Shown here: positions 31,829-42,564 of the stretch, piece after piece
How the letters are laid out: every line of letters starts with the position of its first letter
How positions within the stretch are numbered: the first letter of the stretch is position 1
Origin: Pseudomonadota bacterium
Lineage (GTDB): Bacteria > Desulfobacterota > Binatia > Binatales > Binataceae
Direction: 5' to 3'
NCBI GenBank assembly: GCA_021323945.1
Contig: JAJPKA010000019.1
Location: 1-61,948, forward strand
Length of the DNA: 61,948 bases
The notes under the pieces: generated by a model
Database searches by the model: none
What the model was told of the DNA's origin: nothing
Seen by the model: only the letters and a program-made list of their open reading frames with translations
Made by a program: the position numbers and the translations under genes

Positions 31829-33948
31829 TGCCGGTCCAAGTCCCAAGCCCTAACGAGCCTGGCGCTCCCCTTCCCCACAACTCGTCGCCGGGTCCAGGCG
31901 GGCTAACAGCCAGAGCCGCGCAGCTGATCCGCGACCAGCCATTATCGCTGCGGACCGATCAGGTCGAGTACCTGCAGTTGATATTGCTTGCGGTGATTAC
32001 AGGTATTCTCGCCGCACTGGGTAATGTCGCTTTCCGCGGACTGATTCGCCTGTGCCGATGGATTTTCCTGAACCTCGAAGCCAAGCTCCTGGGATTGGGG
32101 AGCGGAACGCCTTTTACATTACCGGTACTCCTGATGTCCGGGGGCGCTCTGATCCTGGCGCTCGACTATTTCTTCCCCGACGATGTGCTCGGCTATGGAT
32201 TTCCCAACTTTCTTGAGATGGTTAATCTCGGCAACGCCCGGCTGCATCGATCGTGGATATTCCTTAAGGCCATGGGCGCCGCCTTGTCACTAGGATGTGG
32301 GGCGTCAGTCGGCCGAGAGGGGCCGATCGCACAAATCGGGGGAGCGATCGGCTCGGCCATTGCCCAAGCTCGCCGCCTATCAGCCGTTCGCAGCAAGATG
32401 CTCATCGCGGCCGGGGCTGGAGCCGGCATCGCGACCACCTTCAATGCACCGATGGGCGGGATGATGTTCGCCCTCGAAATTGTGCTGCTAGGCGAAACCG
32501 AATTGGCAAACTTGATTCTGGTTTTGGTCAGCACTTTCAGCGCCGTGGTCACCTCACGCGGCTTGTTCGGGGACATCGCTATTTTTCATCCGGCGCCCTT
32601 TCTGATCAAAAGCTATTGGGAGCTAATCACCTATGCGGTAATGGGCGCTCTGCTCGGCGCACTCGCCGCCGCTTACATCAGGTTCTTTCACGCATGCTCG
32701 GCCTTCTTTCATCGCCTCCGACTGCATAAATGGCTTAAGCTCGAGCTTGGGCTCACCGCGGTTGGGGTCATCGCCATCGCCCTGCCTGACAATCTCTCCG
32801 ACGGTTACCCTGTAATAGAGCGCGCGTTTAAAGGGGAGCTGGGTGTTAGGATGCTCACTGCGCTGGCGGCGGCGAAGTTTTTTGCCAGTTCAGCGTCGCT
32901 GGCATGTGGAGCACCAGGAGGAATCTTTGGGCCGACCTTCTTTATCGGCACCATGGCCGGCGGCGCTTTCCGCCAGTATTGCAATCTTTTGTTGCCAGGA
33001 CTGACGGGCCCGCGCGGTTCATACGCGCTGGTGGGGTTGGGGGCTTTTTTGGCCGGGGTCACTCATGCTCCCTTGACCGCGATGTTGTTGCTCTTTGAAA
33101 TGACCCGCTTGGATCCTGTGCTGGCTTTACCCGCGATAATCTCCACTGTTACGGCGCTGATTGTTGCCTATAGTATCGAACGTGAGTCGATCGATACTTA
33201 CGCACTGGTCAAGCAGGGAAAGTCGTTGGAGATCGGCCACGATCGCCGTCTTCTCGCCCAGCTCCCAGCCTCCTCGGTGATTACCAGGGACGTGCAGACA
33301 GTTCGCGCCAACGCCCCGGTGAACGCGGTTCTGAGCATCGCCGGAGACACTTCGCAGTCAACGTTGCCCGTGCTCGACAATGATGATCGTCTCGCAGGGC
33401 TGATTGTGACTCGCGACCTGCTTTCGGCCTTGGCTAGCGGGGTCGAACTTGGACCGCTGGTTAACGCATACGATTTGAGCCGCCAGAATCCCCCGGTCTT
33501 GGCCCTCGATTCGAGTCTCGATGAGGCCCTCCAAATAATGGAATACGAGGGGCTGGAGGAATTGCCAGTGGTCGAGCGCCTGGGTTTTCATCACGGCAAG
33601 TTCGCCGGTCTGGTGAGCCGTAGGAACATTGTGCAGGCGTTCAATCGCGTCACCGTATCACTCAGTTCAACCGCCACTCGTAACCCGAGTATCTTTTGGG
33701 CGAGCGGTTACCGCGTCACGCGATTACGGGTACCCAACTGCGCTGATGGCAAAACATTGCGTGAACTTGATCCGCGCGCACGATTCGGCGTAAGCGTTCT
33801 CGCCGTCCAGGCGGCCGCCTCGCCGGATTCGGGCTTCAGCGTCATAGCCCCCGACCAGCCGTTGAGGGCCGGGGATTTGATGATCGCGGCGGGACGCTCG
33901 GCGGATCTTCGCAATTTTCAGCGAATGCTGGAAAATATCTCCGATTAG
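31828..33948 (+). CDS. ClC-family chloride channel/antiporter with CBS pair and TrkA-C-like tail
   Basis: 706 residues from ATG 31828 (the frame opens earlier, but that would lie inside the hydrolase). The membrane part spans roughly residues 50-450, with the ClC motifs GREGPIAQIGG and GGIFGPTFFIGT. Two CBS domains follow (SVITRDVQTVRANAPVNAVL; NPPVLALDSSLDEALQIMEY), then a TrkA-C/RCK-C type domain (RLRVPNCADGKTLRELDPRA). CBS and RCK-C domains suggest gating by a nucleotide or other ligand. A full-length, well-formed transporter. Confidence 0.93.
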   Translation: MPVQVPSPNEPGAPLPHNSSPGPGGLTARAAQLIRDQPLSLRTDQVEYLQLILLAVITGILAALGNVAFRGLIRLCRWIFLNLEAKLLGLGSGTPFTLPVLLMSGGALILALDYFFPDDVLGYGFPNFLEMVNLGNARLHRSWIFLKAMGAALSLGCGASVGREGPIAQIGGAIGSAIAQARRLSAVRSKMLIAAGAGAGIATTFNAPMGGMMFALEIVLLGETELANLILVLVSTFSAVVTSRGLFGDIAIFHPAPFLIKSYWELITYAVMGALLGALAAAYIRFFHACSAFFHRLRLHKWLKLELGLTAVGVIAIALPDNLSDGYPVIERAFKGELGVRMLTALAAAKFFASSASLACGAPGGIFGPTFFIGTMAGGAFRQYCNLLLPGLTGPRGSYALVGLGAFLAGVTHAPLTAMLLLFEMTRLDPVLALPAIISTVTALIVAYSIERESIDTYALVKQGKSLEIGHDRRLLAQLPASSVITRDVQTVRANAPVNAVLSIAGDTSQSTLPVLDNDDRLAGLIVTRDLLSALASGVELGPLVNAYDLSRQNPPVLALDSSLDEALQIMEYEGLEELPVVERLGFHHGKFAGLVSRRNIVQAFNRVTVSLSSTATRNPSIFWASGYRVTRLRVPNCADGKTLRELDPRARFGVSVLAVQAAASPDSGFSVIAPDQPLRAGDLMIAAGRSADLRNFQRMLENISD

Positions 33949-34239
33949 GTGGCCCCGAGCAGCCAGCGCGAACCGTCGCCCCTCGTTACTGACCTGCAAT
34001 TCGTCGCTCGGTCGTGGTGCTTAGCGATCCGTCGACAATCGTTGACGTGCCCCCATCGATCGTTGACCAACGCTTTTTTATTTCGCAGTTGTGACGGATA
34101 ATCGGTGCCTGGAGCACGAGCGTAGGACTGCAAAATTTACCATTTAACTAAACGGAGGCCCCCGGCAGTTTTCTCGCGGCCAATGTTGGTGTAAAGGAAC
34201 ATAATAACCCCGCGAGGTGCAGTTCGATTGGAGGCGCGA

Positions 34240-34593
34240 ATGGCTGGCGACGAAGGCTCCCGGCGATTCGTTGTGCTCTGGTGGGTGCTGGCTTTTATGG
34301 GCGGCATACCCGTCGGAGCATTATCAGTAAGCTATTTTGGAGTGACCGATACTATATGGGGTTTAGCCGGTTTCGGGGTTCCGCTTGCGGGGGTTATCGC
34401 AGCGCTCGAATGGTTTGGTCAGCGCCATCGCGGCACACGGAGCAGCCGTAATCAATGGCGCCGTCCGCCGCGCACCACCATGCTGCCGACGCGCAACGCC
34501 ACACGAGGGCGACCCGCCCCCGGTCGCGGCCAACTCCACGCAATTACCGGACGCAAAACCGCCGAACCACCCTCCTCCTCTTCTCCATCGTAG
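34240..34593 (+). CDS. Small two-helix membrane protein with basic tail, unknown
   Basis: 117 residues from ATG 34240, chosen because GGAGG (34230-34234) lies five bases upstream. Two hydrophobic helices (VVLWWVLAFMGGIPVGALSV; WGLAGFGVPLAGVIAALEWF) are followed by an arginine- and proline-rich tail of about 55 residues. No family recognised. The tail is very low in complexity, so the true end could be misread if the sequence holds an indel; the helices and start look real. Confidence 0.5.
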   Translation: MAGDEGSRRFVVLWWVLAFMGGIPVGALSVSYFGVTDTIWGLAGFGVPLAGVIAALEWFGQRHRGTRSSRNQWRRPPRTTMLPTRNATRGRPAPGRGQLHAITGRKTAEPPSSSSPS

Positions 34594-34704
34594 TTAATCG
34601 ACGCCAGGCAATTCGGCATCGCGGTCACTTTTCGCGGAGCGCTCAGCGCTGTCTTGAACTAGAGGACGGGCTTGTCTCGTCCAGTCAGAGTCTGGGGAAA
34701 AGTT

Positions 34705-36132
34705 ATGCTCGATGTCCTCATCCAAGGTGCAGAGGTAGTCACACCCCAAGGCGTCGGCCACTGGAGCATTGGCATCAAGGGCGAGCAAATCGTATCGGTG
34801 GGTATTAGTGAGCCGGCCATCCAGGCGCATCGGGTTATTGATGCCAAAGGCAAGATCGTGGTGCCGGGTGGCATTGAACCGCACGCACATTTGGCGAGCC
34901 TCATCGGCATGCAGCCGAACGAGCGGCTCTTTACTTTAGGGCCAGAGGACGACACCTACGGTATGGCATTCGGTGGCGTCACCACTCATCTGGACTTCGT
35001 CTTCGTCCATCCTGGGACTGATATCGCAACGGCCTTAAGCCGCAGGCTTGAACGGTGGAAGGACAGATCGTACGTCGATTACAGTTTTCATATCGCGCTG
35101 GGAGGAGCCTTACCAGCTCGGGTTTTTGATCAGATCCCGGATGCCATTCAGCAGGGTTTTCCGAGCTTTAAGGTCTTTACCAACGAAGTGCTTCCGCCAC
35201 ATCCCGGACGACGCCCATTCAAACTCGATTTCGGGCGGATAGGACGAACCATGGAACAAGCGGCGCGGCACGGGGGCATCGTGACGGTTCACGCCGAAGA
35301 CGATGACATCGTTCAGTTCAATTATGAGCGATTCAAGGAACAAGGACTGGTCGATGGTACGAACCTTCATTTAGTGCACAGCAAACTATCGGAAAAGCTC
35401 GCCTTCACCCGGACTATCCAGCTTGCCGCAGCAACTGGCGCAGCAGTTTATTTCGTGCACACCTCGGCGCGCGAGGGAGTGGAGTCTGTCGTCGAAGCTC
35501 GTGGTCACAACCTACCGATTTACGCCGAAACCCTGCACCATTACGCGTGTTTCAATGCCGAGGATTATCGCAAGCCACGTGGCTTTTGTTACCACACTTA
35601 TCCTTCGCTGAAATATCCCGAGGATAACCAGGCGTTATGGGAAGGCTTAATCCGCGATGGGCTGTCGACTACCGCGACCGACGAATATCCGACTTCACTT
35701 GAGATTAAGCTTAAAGGCCGCAACATTGACGACGTCACCGGCGGGAATCTCGGTGCGGAGGCGCGAATGGGCATTGTCTATACCGAGGGAGTAGTCAAGC
35801 GAGGCATGTCATTGCAGCGCTTCGCTGAGGTCACATCGACGAATGCCGCGCGCATCCTTGGTTTATATCCACGTAAAGGCGTGATCGCACCTGGCAGTGA
35901 TGCCGATCTCTGCGTAATTGACCCTTCGTTCAAAAAGAAGCTGACGCGCGAGGATTTCCACGTCAGCGATTACAGTCCGTGGGAGGGATGGGAGGCGACC
36001 GGATGGCCCGTCATGACGCTGCTGCGCGGTAAGGTAATCGTCGCAAATGGAAAAATGCTCGGTCAGCTTGGCGACGGTAAGTTGATTCCGCGAAAAATCG
36101 ATCCACTAATTCTACGCCGCCCAGCCTGCTGA
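34705..36132 (+). CDS. Dihydropyrimidinase/D-hydantoinase-type amidohydrolase
   Basis: 475 residues from ATG 34705 (GGGGA seven bases upstream; a TTG at 34672 is less likely). Metal ligands of the cyclic amidase family are visible: PGGIEPHAHLA (HxH), the carboxylated lysine in FKVFTNE, VHAEDDD, YFVHTSAREG and the aspartate in TATDEYPTS. It hydrolyses cyclic imides or hydantoin-like rings. Substrate unknown. Together with the upstream transaminase and CoA transferase it suggests degradation of a nitrogenous compound. Confidence 0.9.
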   Translation: MLDVLIQGAEVVTPQGVGHWSIGIKGEQIVSVGISEPAIQAHRVIDAKGKIVVPGGIEPHAHLASLIGMQPNERLFTLGPEDDTYGMAFGGVTTHLDFVFVHPGTDIATALSRRLERWKDRSYVDYSFHIALGGALPARVFDQIPDAIQQGFPSFKVFTNEVLPPHPGRRPFKLDFGRIGRTMEQAARHGGIVTVHAEDDDIVQFNYERFKEQGLVDGTNLHLVHSKLSEKLAFTRTIQLAAATGAAVYFVHTSAREGVESVVEARGHNLPIYAETLHHYACFNAEDYRKPRGFCYHTYPSLKYPEDNQALWEGLIRDGLSTTATDEYPTSLEIKLKGRNIDDVTGGNLGAEARMGIVYTEGVVKRGMSLQRFAEVTSTNAARILGLYPRKGVIAPGSDADLCVIDPSFKKKLTREDFHVSDYSPWEGWEATGWPVMTLLRGKVIVANGKMLGQLGDGKLIPRKIDPLILRRPAC

Positions 36133-36285
36133 ACGGCCGCCTATCATCGAGTCCGGCGATTTCCTACACGGCGCCGAAACCACCAAGACCGGTCCAATCT
36201 TTTCGGGTCGTCCCTGCCACCAATCACGCGCATCGGGCCCCAAACTCCAGGAGGCGTTCGTCCAGCTCTTGGCTTCGCCGAATCG

Positions 36286-36963
36286 ATGAACAAACTGCCT
36301 TGCAGAGCGTTGGTTGGACTTACTCAACTTCAGGCTGTCATGGGGCTTCTAATCTTTGTGCCAGCCGGATCGCTGAGCTTTAGGCCGGGTTGGGCTTACT
36401 GGATTTTGTTCTCAGTCGGCGTCAGCGCGATCACGCTGTACTTTCTTCGTTATGATCCCCATCTGATCGAGGGCCGAGTCGCCGCGGGTCCGCGAGCCGA
36501 AGCGCGCACCCGGCAAAAGATTATTCAAACCGTTGCCGCCTTACTGTTTTTCGCAGTCTTGATCGTCCCTGGGCTCGATTACCGCTTTCACTGGTCACAC
36601 CTGCACGCGGCGGTCGCGCTCGTCGGCGATGCACTGCTGGTGCTGTCGCTGGTCATGATTTTTTTCGTCTTCCGGGAGAATAGTTTTGCGGCAGGAACAA
36701 TCCGGGTCGAAGCTGGGCAACGCGTGATTTCCACGGGGCCTTATCAGCTGGTTCGGCATCCGCTGTATTTAGCCGGGCTAATCTTGTTCGTCGCTACCCC
36801 GATTGCTCTTGTCTCCGCTTGGGGACTGCTGCTGGCCCCACCATTCTTAGCGGTTCTAATTGCACGGTTGCGGGACGAAGAGCGCTACCTTTGCGCCTAT
36901 CTATCCGGTTATGATCAGTATTGTCAGCGTGTCCGTTACCGGCTGGTGCCGTTGGTCTGGTAG
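36286..36963 (+). CDS. Isoprenylcysteine carboxyl methyltransferase (ICMT)-family membrane protein
   Basis: 225 residues with about five membrane helices. The conserved C-terminal motif is present: STGPYQLVRHPLYLAGLILF, then RLRDEERYLCAYLSGYDQYC then QRVRYRLVP. Members use S-adenosylmethionine to methylate small or membrane-associated substrates; the bacterial target is unknown. It stands alone between the amidohydrolase and gmd. Confidence 0.85.
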   Translation: MNKLPCRALVGLTQLQAVMGLLIFVPAGSLSFRPGWAYWILFSVGVSAITLYFLRYDPHLIEGRVAAGPRAEARTRQKIIQTVAALLFFAVLIVPGLDYRFHWSHLHAAVALVGDALLVLSLVMIFFVFRENSFAAGTIRVEAGQRVISTGPYQLVRHPLYLAGLILFVATPIALVSAWGLLLAPPFLAVLIARLRDEERYLCAYLSGYDQYCQRVRYRLVPLVW

Positions 36964-37129
36964 TGGAGCGGCTGCTGCGGCACGACGGGAGCCGGTCCAG
37001 GTCTCGAGAACGACGCTCGACCTGCTGGCCAAGATGCCTATGGTCGCCCCACCCATCTGGGGAAATGACCCATTTTGCTGAAAAGCACGAGCCGGTATTA
37101 TCAATCAATCCAGCGGTCGGGTTGGTAGG

Positions 37130-38146
37130 ATGGCTAAAGTTGCATTGCTAACGGGAGTTACAGGTCAGGACGGGTCTTACCTGGCCGAGCTGCTCCTGAG
37201 CAAGGGTTATGAAGTCCACGGTGTGGTGCGGCGCAGCTCGAGTTTTGCGACAGGGCGTATCGATCATCTGCGACGGGGTTACGGAACGAATGGCTCGAGA
37301 CTGCAGCTCCATTACGGAGATTTGGGTGATGCTACCGGGCTTCGTCGGATCATCGAGCAAGTGCGCCCGGATGAAGTCTATAACCTAGCAGCGCAATCGC
37401 ATGTTCGCATCTCGTTTGATCAACCGGAGTATACAGCTGACGTGGTTGGCCTGGGGGCTCTCAGGTTGCTCGAAGCGATTCGCGACCACAACGTACGGCA
37501 CAAACGTTCAGTCCGCTTTTATCAGGCGGGCTCCTCAGAGATGTTCGGCAAAGCGGTTGAGCTACCGCAACGGGAAACGACGCCGTTTCACCCTCGCAGC
37601 CCGTACGCGTGCGCCAAATGCTACGCGCACTGGCAGACGGTGAATTATCGCGAGGCTTATGGCCTTTATGCCACCAACGGCATCCTCTTTAACCACGAAT
37701 CACCGCGGCGCGGCGAAAACTTTGTGACACGTAAAATCACCCGCAGCGCTACTCGGATCAAACTAGGCCTGCAGGACAAACTGCTGCTTGGAAATCTCCA
37801 GGCACGACGCGACTGGGGCTTTGCCGGTGATTATGTTGAAGCGATGTGGTTGATGATGCAGCAGCCACAAGCTGACGATTACGTTATCGCAACCGGCGAA
37901 CATCATTCGGTGCAGGAATTTCTCGAGCTTGCGTTTGATCGCGTCGGGCTGGACTGGCGCAAGTATGTCGAGGCGGACGAGCGTTACTTGAGACCAGCGG
38001 AAGTTGACGTGCTGATGGGCGATGCGAGCAAGGCGCGCCGCGTCCTCGGCTGGCAGCCGAAAGTCAATTTCTCGCAGCTGGTCAACATGATGGTCGATGC
38101 TGATCTCGAGCTCGCCGAGCGGGAACTGCGAACCCTCGGCCGGTGA
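37130..38146 (+). CDS. gmd: GDP-mannose 4,6-dehydratase
   Basis: 338 residues. The extended SDR fold is shown by [39 protein letters not shown] and the catalytic YACAK, along with [20 protein letters not shown], all characteristic of GMD. It converts GDP-mannose to GDP-4-keto-6-deoxymannose for fucose- or rhamnose-type surface sugars. No reductase partner is adjacent. The gene ends one base from malQ on the opposite strand. Confidence 0.95.
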   Translation: MAKVALLTGVTGQDGSYLAELLLSKGYEVHGVVRRSSSFATGRIDHLRRGYGTNGSRLQLHYGDLGDATGLRRIIEQVRPDEVYNLAAQSHVRISFDQPEYTADVVGLGALRLLEAIRDHNVRHKRSVRFYQAGSSEMFGKAVELPQRETTPFHPRSPYACAKCYAHWQTVNYREAYGLYATNGILFNHESPRRGENFVTRKITRSATRIKLGLQDKLLLGNLQARRDWGFAGDYVEAMWLMMQQPQADDYVIATGEHHSVQEFLELAFDRVGLDWRKYVEADERYLRPAEVDVLMGDASKARRVLGWQPKVNFSQLVNMMVDADLELAERELRTLGR

Positions 38147-38147
38147 G

Positions 38148-39725
38148 CTACAACCTACCGGAAATCGATGGCTGTATAGCTTCAAAACGGCCGGTTCGTT
38201 CGCAAATCGCGCGAAGCCGCGCCATCCGCGCTTGCACGCGGGAGTCTGCCATTGCGGTCTCGAGGTCGAACGGCAGCCGCCAACTCCAGTTCGCGGTCCC
38301 GACCGTACCCGGAACGTTGATGCGAGCGTTCCAACCGAAGAGGTCCTGAATCGGCGTTACCACCAGTTGCGCGGGCGACGCGTATACCGATTCCAGGATG
38401 GCGTCGAGCCGAGCTTCGTCGAGCACACCGTCGCTGCGACCTGCGGGTTCGCGATTCACCGCTTCCATCAACTGCGAGCGTTCGCGTTCGCTTAGCGCCG
38501 CCCACCACTCAACCAAGGTATTGGTGTCGTGGGTTCCGGTCGTTGCCAACGAGACACGAGGATAGTGGGCCGGGTTAACGAAACCGCCATCTTCATTCGC
38601 GGTGCGCTTTTTTTCCCATCGCAGTACTTTGTAGCCGGGGATCTCGAGCGCAGCCAAAGTCTCTCGCACGAAGCCAGGAATGACCCCGAGATCTTCAGCC
38701 ACGATCTGCATTGGACCAGCCTCAGCAAGGATGATTCTCAGGATCTCTTCGCCTTGAATCTTTTGCGCAGCCTCGGATGGAGGATCGAATTCGCCGTCGA
38801 CAGTATCGTTAAGCAGGTAGTTGTAGGTACGGCAAAGGCCGACGACGTGATCAAGGCGAAGCACGTCATAAAGTTCCCGGGCATGACGCACACGGCGTCG
38901 CAGAAATTCGAAATTGCTGGCGCGCATATATTGCCAGTCAGGCTTCGGCAATCCCCATCGCTGACCCACAGCTGAAAATGCGTCAGGAGGCGCACCCACT
39001 GCCCGTTCAAGATTGAAGAGCTGACGGTTGGCCCAAACCTCGGCGCTTTCGCGCCCGGGAGAAAAGGCCAAATCACCGCCAATGAAAACTCCCATCCCCA
39101 GCAGCTTCTCGTGTACGCAGCGCCATTGCCGATGAGCCAGGAATTGCACGTACTTCAGCATCGAGAGCCGTTCGTTCAAGGTCTTGGAAACCGCGGCCAG
39201 CGCCTGAGGCTCGTGATCCCTCAGCGCCGGAGGCCAACTCTCCCATTTCGCCTCGCCGAATTTCTCTTTGAGTGCCTTGAACAAGACGTAATCATCGAGC
39301 CAGTCGCGATGCAGCTCTACAAACTCCTGATACTGGACACCTAACTCGCGGTCGGCGCCCGACTTGAAATATCGGTAAGACGCCTGGAGCAGCCTATCCT
39401 TGACCCGCCGCAGCCGTGCTGGGTCAGTCGGTCGGTCCTCACCACGGATTGTCTTACGAATCGCGTCACAGTCGCGTGGGTCGATGCCCGGTAGCAATCG
39501 AAGTGAAAGATAAATTGGATCGAGAGCGAAGACGCTCAGTGCGCTGTACGGACTTGTCTCGCCAGGTGCAACTTCGTCGATAGGTAGAAGTTGCAGAAGA
39601 CGATGACCCATCGCGAGGGCCATATCGGCCATCGGGATGAGTCCGCCAAACTCGCCGCGCCCGAAATCGTGAACTGAACGAACTGAGAACAGCGGAATCA
39701 AAACTCCCGCACAGCGACCAATCAT
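38148..39725 (-). CDS. malQ: 4-alpha-glucanotransferase (amylomaltase)
   Basis: 525 residues of glycoside hydrolase family 77. It opens [20 protein letters not shown]; the catalytic nucleophile lies in [11 protein letters not shown], the acid/base in [10 protein letters not shown] and the third carboxylate in [10 protein letters not shown]. It rearranges alpha-1,4-glucans in glycogen or maltodextrin use. GAGGCG precedes the ATG. It is convergent with gmd with a one-base gap and no room for a terminator. Confidence 0.95.
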   Translation of the reverse strand: MIGRCAGVLIPLFSVRSVHDFGRGEFGGLIPMADMALAMGHRLLQLLPIDEVAPGETSPYSALSVFALDPIYLSLRLLPGIDPRDCDAIRKTIRGEDRPTDPARLRRVKDRLLQASYRYFKSGADRELGVQYQEFVELHRDWLDDYVLFKALKEKFGEAKWESWPPALRDHEPQALAAVSKTLNERLSMLKYVQFLAHRQWRCVHEKLLGMGVFIGGDLAFSPGRESAEVWANRQLFNLERAVGAPPDAFSAVGQRWGLPKPDWQYMRASNFEFLRRRVRHARELYDVLRLDHVVGLCRTYNYLLNDTVDGEFDPPSEAAQKIQGEEILRIILAEAGPMQIVAEDLGVIPGFVRETLAALEIPGYKVLRWEKKRTANEDGGFVNPAHYPRVSLATTGTHDTNTLVEWWAALSERERSQLMEAVNREPAGRSDGVLDEARLDAILESVYASPAQLVVTPIQDLFGWNARINVPGTVGTANWSWRLPFDLETAMADSRVQARMARLRAICERTGRFEAIQPSISGRL

Positions 39726-39825
39726 CGCGCCTCACCCTCTACTGAGCTCCTGCTGCGACAGAGCAAACTGCGGACCGCTTTTCGCCGGAAGGGACAGGGT
39801 TGCGATTGGTGAGTTGCGCAGCTGG

Positions 39826-40170
39826 CTATTTTTGCGTTTTGGCTTCCTTGAGTTGGCGCTTCCAGTCAAGCCGCCGGGCTTCAGCGCCAGCAGCCTCGGC
39901 TTCCTTTATCATGCCTTTCTTTTGATAGAACATGCTCAGATTGGTAAAGGCTAGAATATCTTCGGGTTCCTGCTCGAGGTAGCGCTTGGTCAACTCGATT
40001 GCGGCGTCAAGATCGCCCTTGGCCTGATAGCACATCGCGAGGCCGTGTACCGCATCGGTGAATTTAGGGTCAATTTCCAACGCCCGATTGTACACTTCGA
40101 TAGCCTCGTCATATTTTTCGTCAGCGTACAGATCCACCGCCTGATCGTAGAGATCTTCTTTAGCGGGCAT
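39826..40170 (-). CDS. Tetratricopeptide repeat protein
   Basis: 114 residues, essentially three TPR units: LYADEKYDEAIEVYNRALEI, then AMCYQAKGDLDAAIELTKRY, then LSMFYQKKGMIKEAEAAGAE. It is a small scaffold for protein-protein contacts with no signal peptide, so cytoplasmic. A strong AGGAGGT ribosome-binding site lies before the ATG. It is divergent from the MIP18-family gene. Confidence 0.85.
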   Translation of the reverse strand: MPAKEDLYDQAVDLYADEKYDEAIEVYNRALEIDPKFTDAVHGLAMCYQAKGDLDAAIELTKRYLEQEPEDILAFTNLSMFYQKKGMIKEAEAAGAEARRLDWKRQLKEAKTQK

Positions 40171-40326
40171 ACAACCTCCTGCGCGCTACCCGAGCAATCC
40201 TTCTCTGATCAAGTGAACCCGATCCGCCGAGGTTTGCCAAGTGACGACTCGCTCCGAAGTTCCCGTCGAATGCATCCTCGCAATGGTCCATCGGACTCGT
40301 GCTTCGAGTACGATAAGATTGAGCTT

Positions 40327-40629
40327 ATGTTAACTGAACAGGACGTTTATGAAGTTCTGAGCGAATGCTATGACCCTGAGATTCCAGTTAATATCGTCGA
40401 TCTCGGCCTGGTTTACCGTGTCGCGGTTGACGGTGACACCGTGACAGTACAAATGACTCTGACAGCGCCCGGGTGTACGATGGGATCGATGATTGCCACC
40501 GAAATTGAGGAGAAGCTCTTGGGGCTGCCTGAGTGCGAACGTGCAAACGTCGAAATTGTTTGGGAGCCGCCCTGGACGCCGCATCGAATGAGCGAGGCGG
40601 CACGACGCCAACTTGGGATTGATGACTAG
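40327..40629 (+). CDS. MIP18/SufT-PaaD family metal-sulfur cluster assembly protein
   Basis: 100 residues from ATG 40327. The family motif DPEIPVNIVDLGLVY begins at residue 16, and the conserved cysteine is in TAPGC (C50). Related proteins (SufT, PaaD, the N-terminal part of Mrp) help to mature iron-sulfur proteins. The upstream in-frame extension (to 40045) overlaps the divergent TPR gene and is rejected. Confidence 0.9.
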   Translation: MLTEQDVYEVLSECYDPEIPVNIVDLGLVYRVAVDGDTVTVQMTLTAPGCTMGSMIATEIEEKLLGLPECERANVEIVWEPPWTPHRMSEAARRQLGIDD

Positions 40630-40831
40630 AGGCTTTTCGGCAACTCATCAGCTGAGGAGCCTCGCCACTGACGGCTGAATCTTCCTCCGAGTCGCAATCA
40701 AATCGAAGATTGCCAATTTCCGTGTCGGAATGTCAGCTTTCGACTTGGCTGCGGACAAACGTGGAATCGAACTCTCCGACGCGCGGAATCTCCGGGTCCG
40801 AAGCGATCTTTTGGTAAATTCCTCGGCTACG

Positions 40832-42436
40832 TCAGGGGTCGATTAAAACGCCGGGATTCAGGATTGCGTTCGGATCGAGTGCGCGTTTGGCTGCGATGAG
40901 AGCCCGGGCAAAGCCGTCGGGTCGCTGGCGGTCGTACCACGGACGGTGGTAGCGGCCAACGGCGTGGTGATGTGTAATGGTACCACCCAACCTAATCAAT
41001 TCGTCGGAGACCGCCGACTTGATCTCGTCCCATTGTTCCAGTTCCGCGCCGCGCTTCCCAGGAGCCAACACCGTATAATATGGCGCGGGACCATCAGGAT
41101 AGGCGTGTGTGAAGCGCACTGTAACCGTCCCTCGGCCACAGACCCGTGTCACGGCCTGCCGTGCTGTTTCCATCAGATTACCGTGAAATTCTTCAAAGCG
41201 GTCCCAAGTAATGGCGGTCTCGAAGGTATCGCTCACCATTCCCATAGCGGCCACGGTGTCCATGAGGTATGGCGCATTAAGGAACGCCTGACGCCACGCA
41301 CCAGCCTCGCCCTCGCGCAGGCCCACCGGGCTGCGACTCGTTGAGGCAATCTCGGGGACACGCCCGCCAAAATCAGCACAACATTCGAGGGCGCGCTTGA
41401 TCCATGGTTCCAGCGGATGGTCGGCGGATTCGAACGCCAGCAGGAGAACGGCGGCTTCACCGTTATTCGCACCCGCGTTGAGTGCCTCCCCCGGATCCAA
41501 CAGGCGGCAATTCGCGGGAAAGAGTCCGGCCTGCGAGATAGCACGCACTGCCTTGGCGCCGCTGAGGAAATCCGGGAAGGGCACGGATGCGCCGGCTCGG
41601 AATGTGGGACGTTCCTGAAGGCGCATCCAGGCTTCGGTAATGATACCGAAGATCCCCTCAGAACCGATAAACAACCGGTCCGGGCTCGGACCCGCTCCGG
41701 AACCGGGGAGCCTGCGGGATTCAATCAGACCGCTCGGTGTCAATATCCGCAGAGATTCAACGAAATCATCAATGTGCGTGTAGAGCGTAGCAAAGTGGCC
41801 GCCTGAGCGTGTCGCGATCCAACCGCCGAGCGACGAGAACTCAAACGATTGGGGGAAATGGCGCAAGGTTAGCCCGTGTGGCCTAAGTTGCTCCTCTAAT
41901 GATGGACCCAGCACACCGGCTTGGATACGCGCCGCGCGCGAGGCCCGGTCGACCTCCAGCACTCGGTTAAGCTTTGCTAAATCGATAGAGACAGTACCGC
42001 AATAATCACCGTCCTCAGGTGGCTCGACTCCACCAACCACGCTTGAGCCGCCGCCATATGGCGAAGCGGCTATTTTCTGCCGATCGCACCATTCAAGAAT
42101 TCGTACGAGATCCTCTTCGTCTCGAGGATATGCCACCAGATCAAACGGATTCGGATAATAGCGCCGATAGGCGCGCACCAGGTCGCGAAACCCACGACCA
42201 TAGGAGTGCAGCGCACGTTCGTAGGTGGTTGCTGAGAAGATCGCTGCGAGGGAGTCGGGTGGCTTCACCCTGGGTGGGCGCAAGTTGAGCTCTGCTTCGG
42301 TCGGATGCGGCAGGATGGTAAGCTCACCCAAGTCAAAGCGCTGCGCCATTCGCTCGGCCAATCTCTTCTGCTGCTCCGGATTAGGCCCCTGATCTTCATA
42401 ACCCCAACCCCAAAATTTTCGTCTACGCTGCGCCAT
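40832..42436 (-). CDS. FAD-linked oxidase, alkylglycerone-phosphate synthase-like
   Basis: 534 residues. The PCMH-type FAD domain has SPYGGGSSVVGGVEPPE, the TLRHFPQSFEFSSLGGWIAT region and GSEGIFGIITEAWMRL. The C-terminal cap includes GRGTVTVRFTHAYPDG and HHHAVGRYHRPWY, matching AGPS-type enzymes, which exchange acyl for alkyl in ether-lipid synthesis; D-lactate-type dehydrogenases are the other possibility. It has a basic and aromatic N-terminal stretch (RRRKFWGWGYED) typical of bacterial AGPS homologues. Divergent from the dehalogenase gene. Confidence 0.87.
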   Translation of the reverse strand: MAQRRRKFWGWGYEDQGPNPEQQKRLAERMAQRFDLGELTILPHPTEAELNLRPPRVKPPDSLAAIFSATTYERALHSYGRGFRDLVRAYRRYYPNPFDLVAYPRDEEDLVRILEWCDRQKIAASPYGGGSSVVGGVEPPEDGDYCGTVSIDLAKLNRVLEVDRASRAARIQAGVLGPSLEEQLRPHGLTLRHFPQSFEFSSLGGWIATRSGGHFATLYTHIDDFVESLRILTPSGLIESRRLPGSGAGPSPDRLFIGSEGIFGIITEAWMRLQERPTFRAGASVPFPDFLSGAKAVRAISQAGLFPANCRLLDPGEALNAGANNGEAAVLLLAFESADHPLEPWIKRALECCADFGGRVPEIASTSRSPVGLREGEAGAWRQAFLNAPYLMDTVAAMGMVSDTFETAITWDRFEEFHGNLMETARQAVTRVCGRGTVTVRFTHAYPDGPAPYYTVLAPGKRGAELEQWDEIKSAVSDELIRLGGTITHHHAVGRYHRPWYDRQRPDGFARALIAAKRALDPNAILNPGVLIDP

Positions 42437-42564
42437 TTTGTTTACCCCACTGGCTCGTCATCATCGAGGATACTGCCCGAGCGCGTCAGATCGAGCAATC
42501 GCACGTGCGCATCAGTATACTGGGGACCTAAGCTCCGAGTGCCCGACCATAGGGAAAGTCAGTA

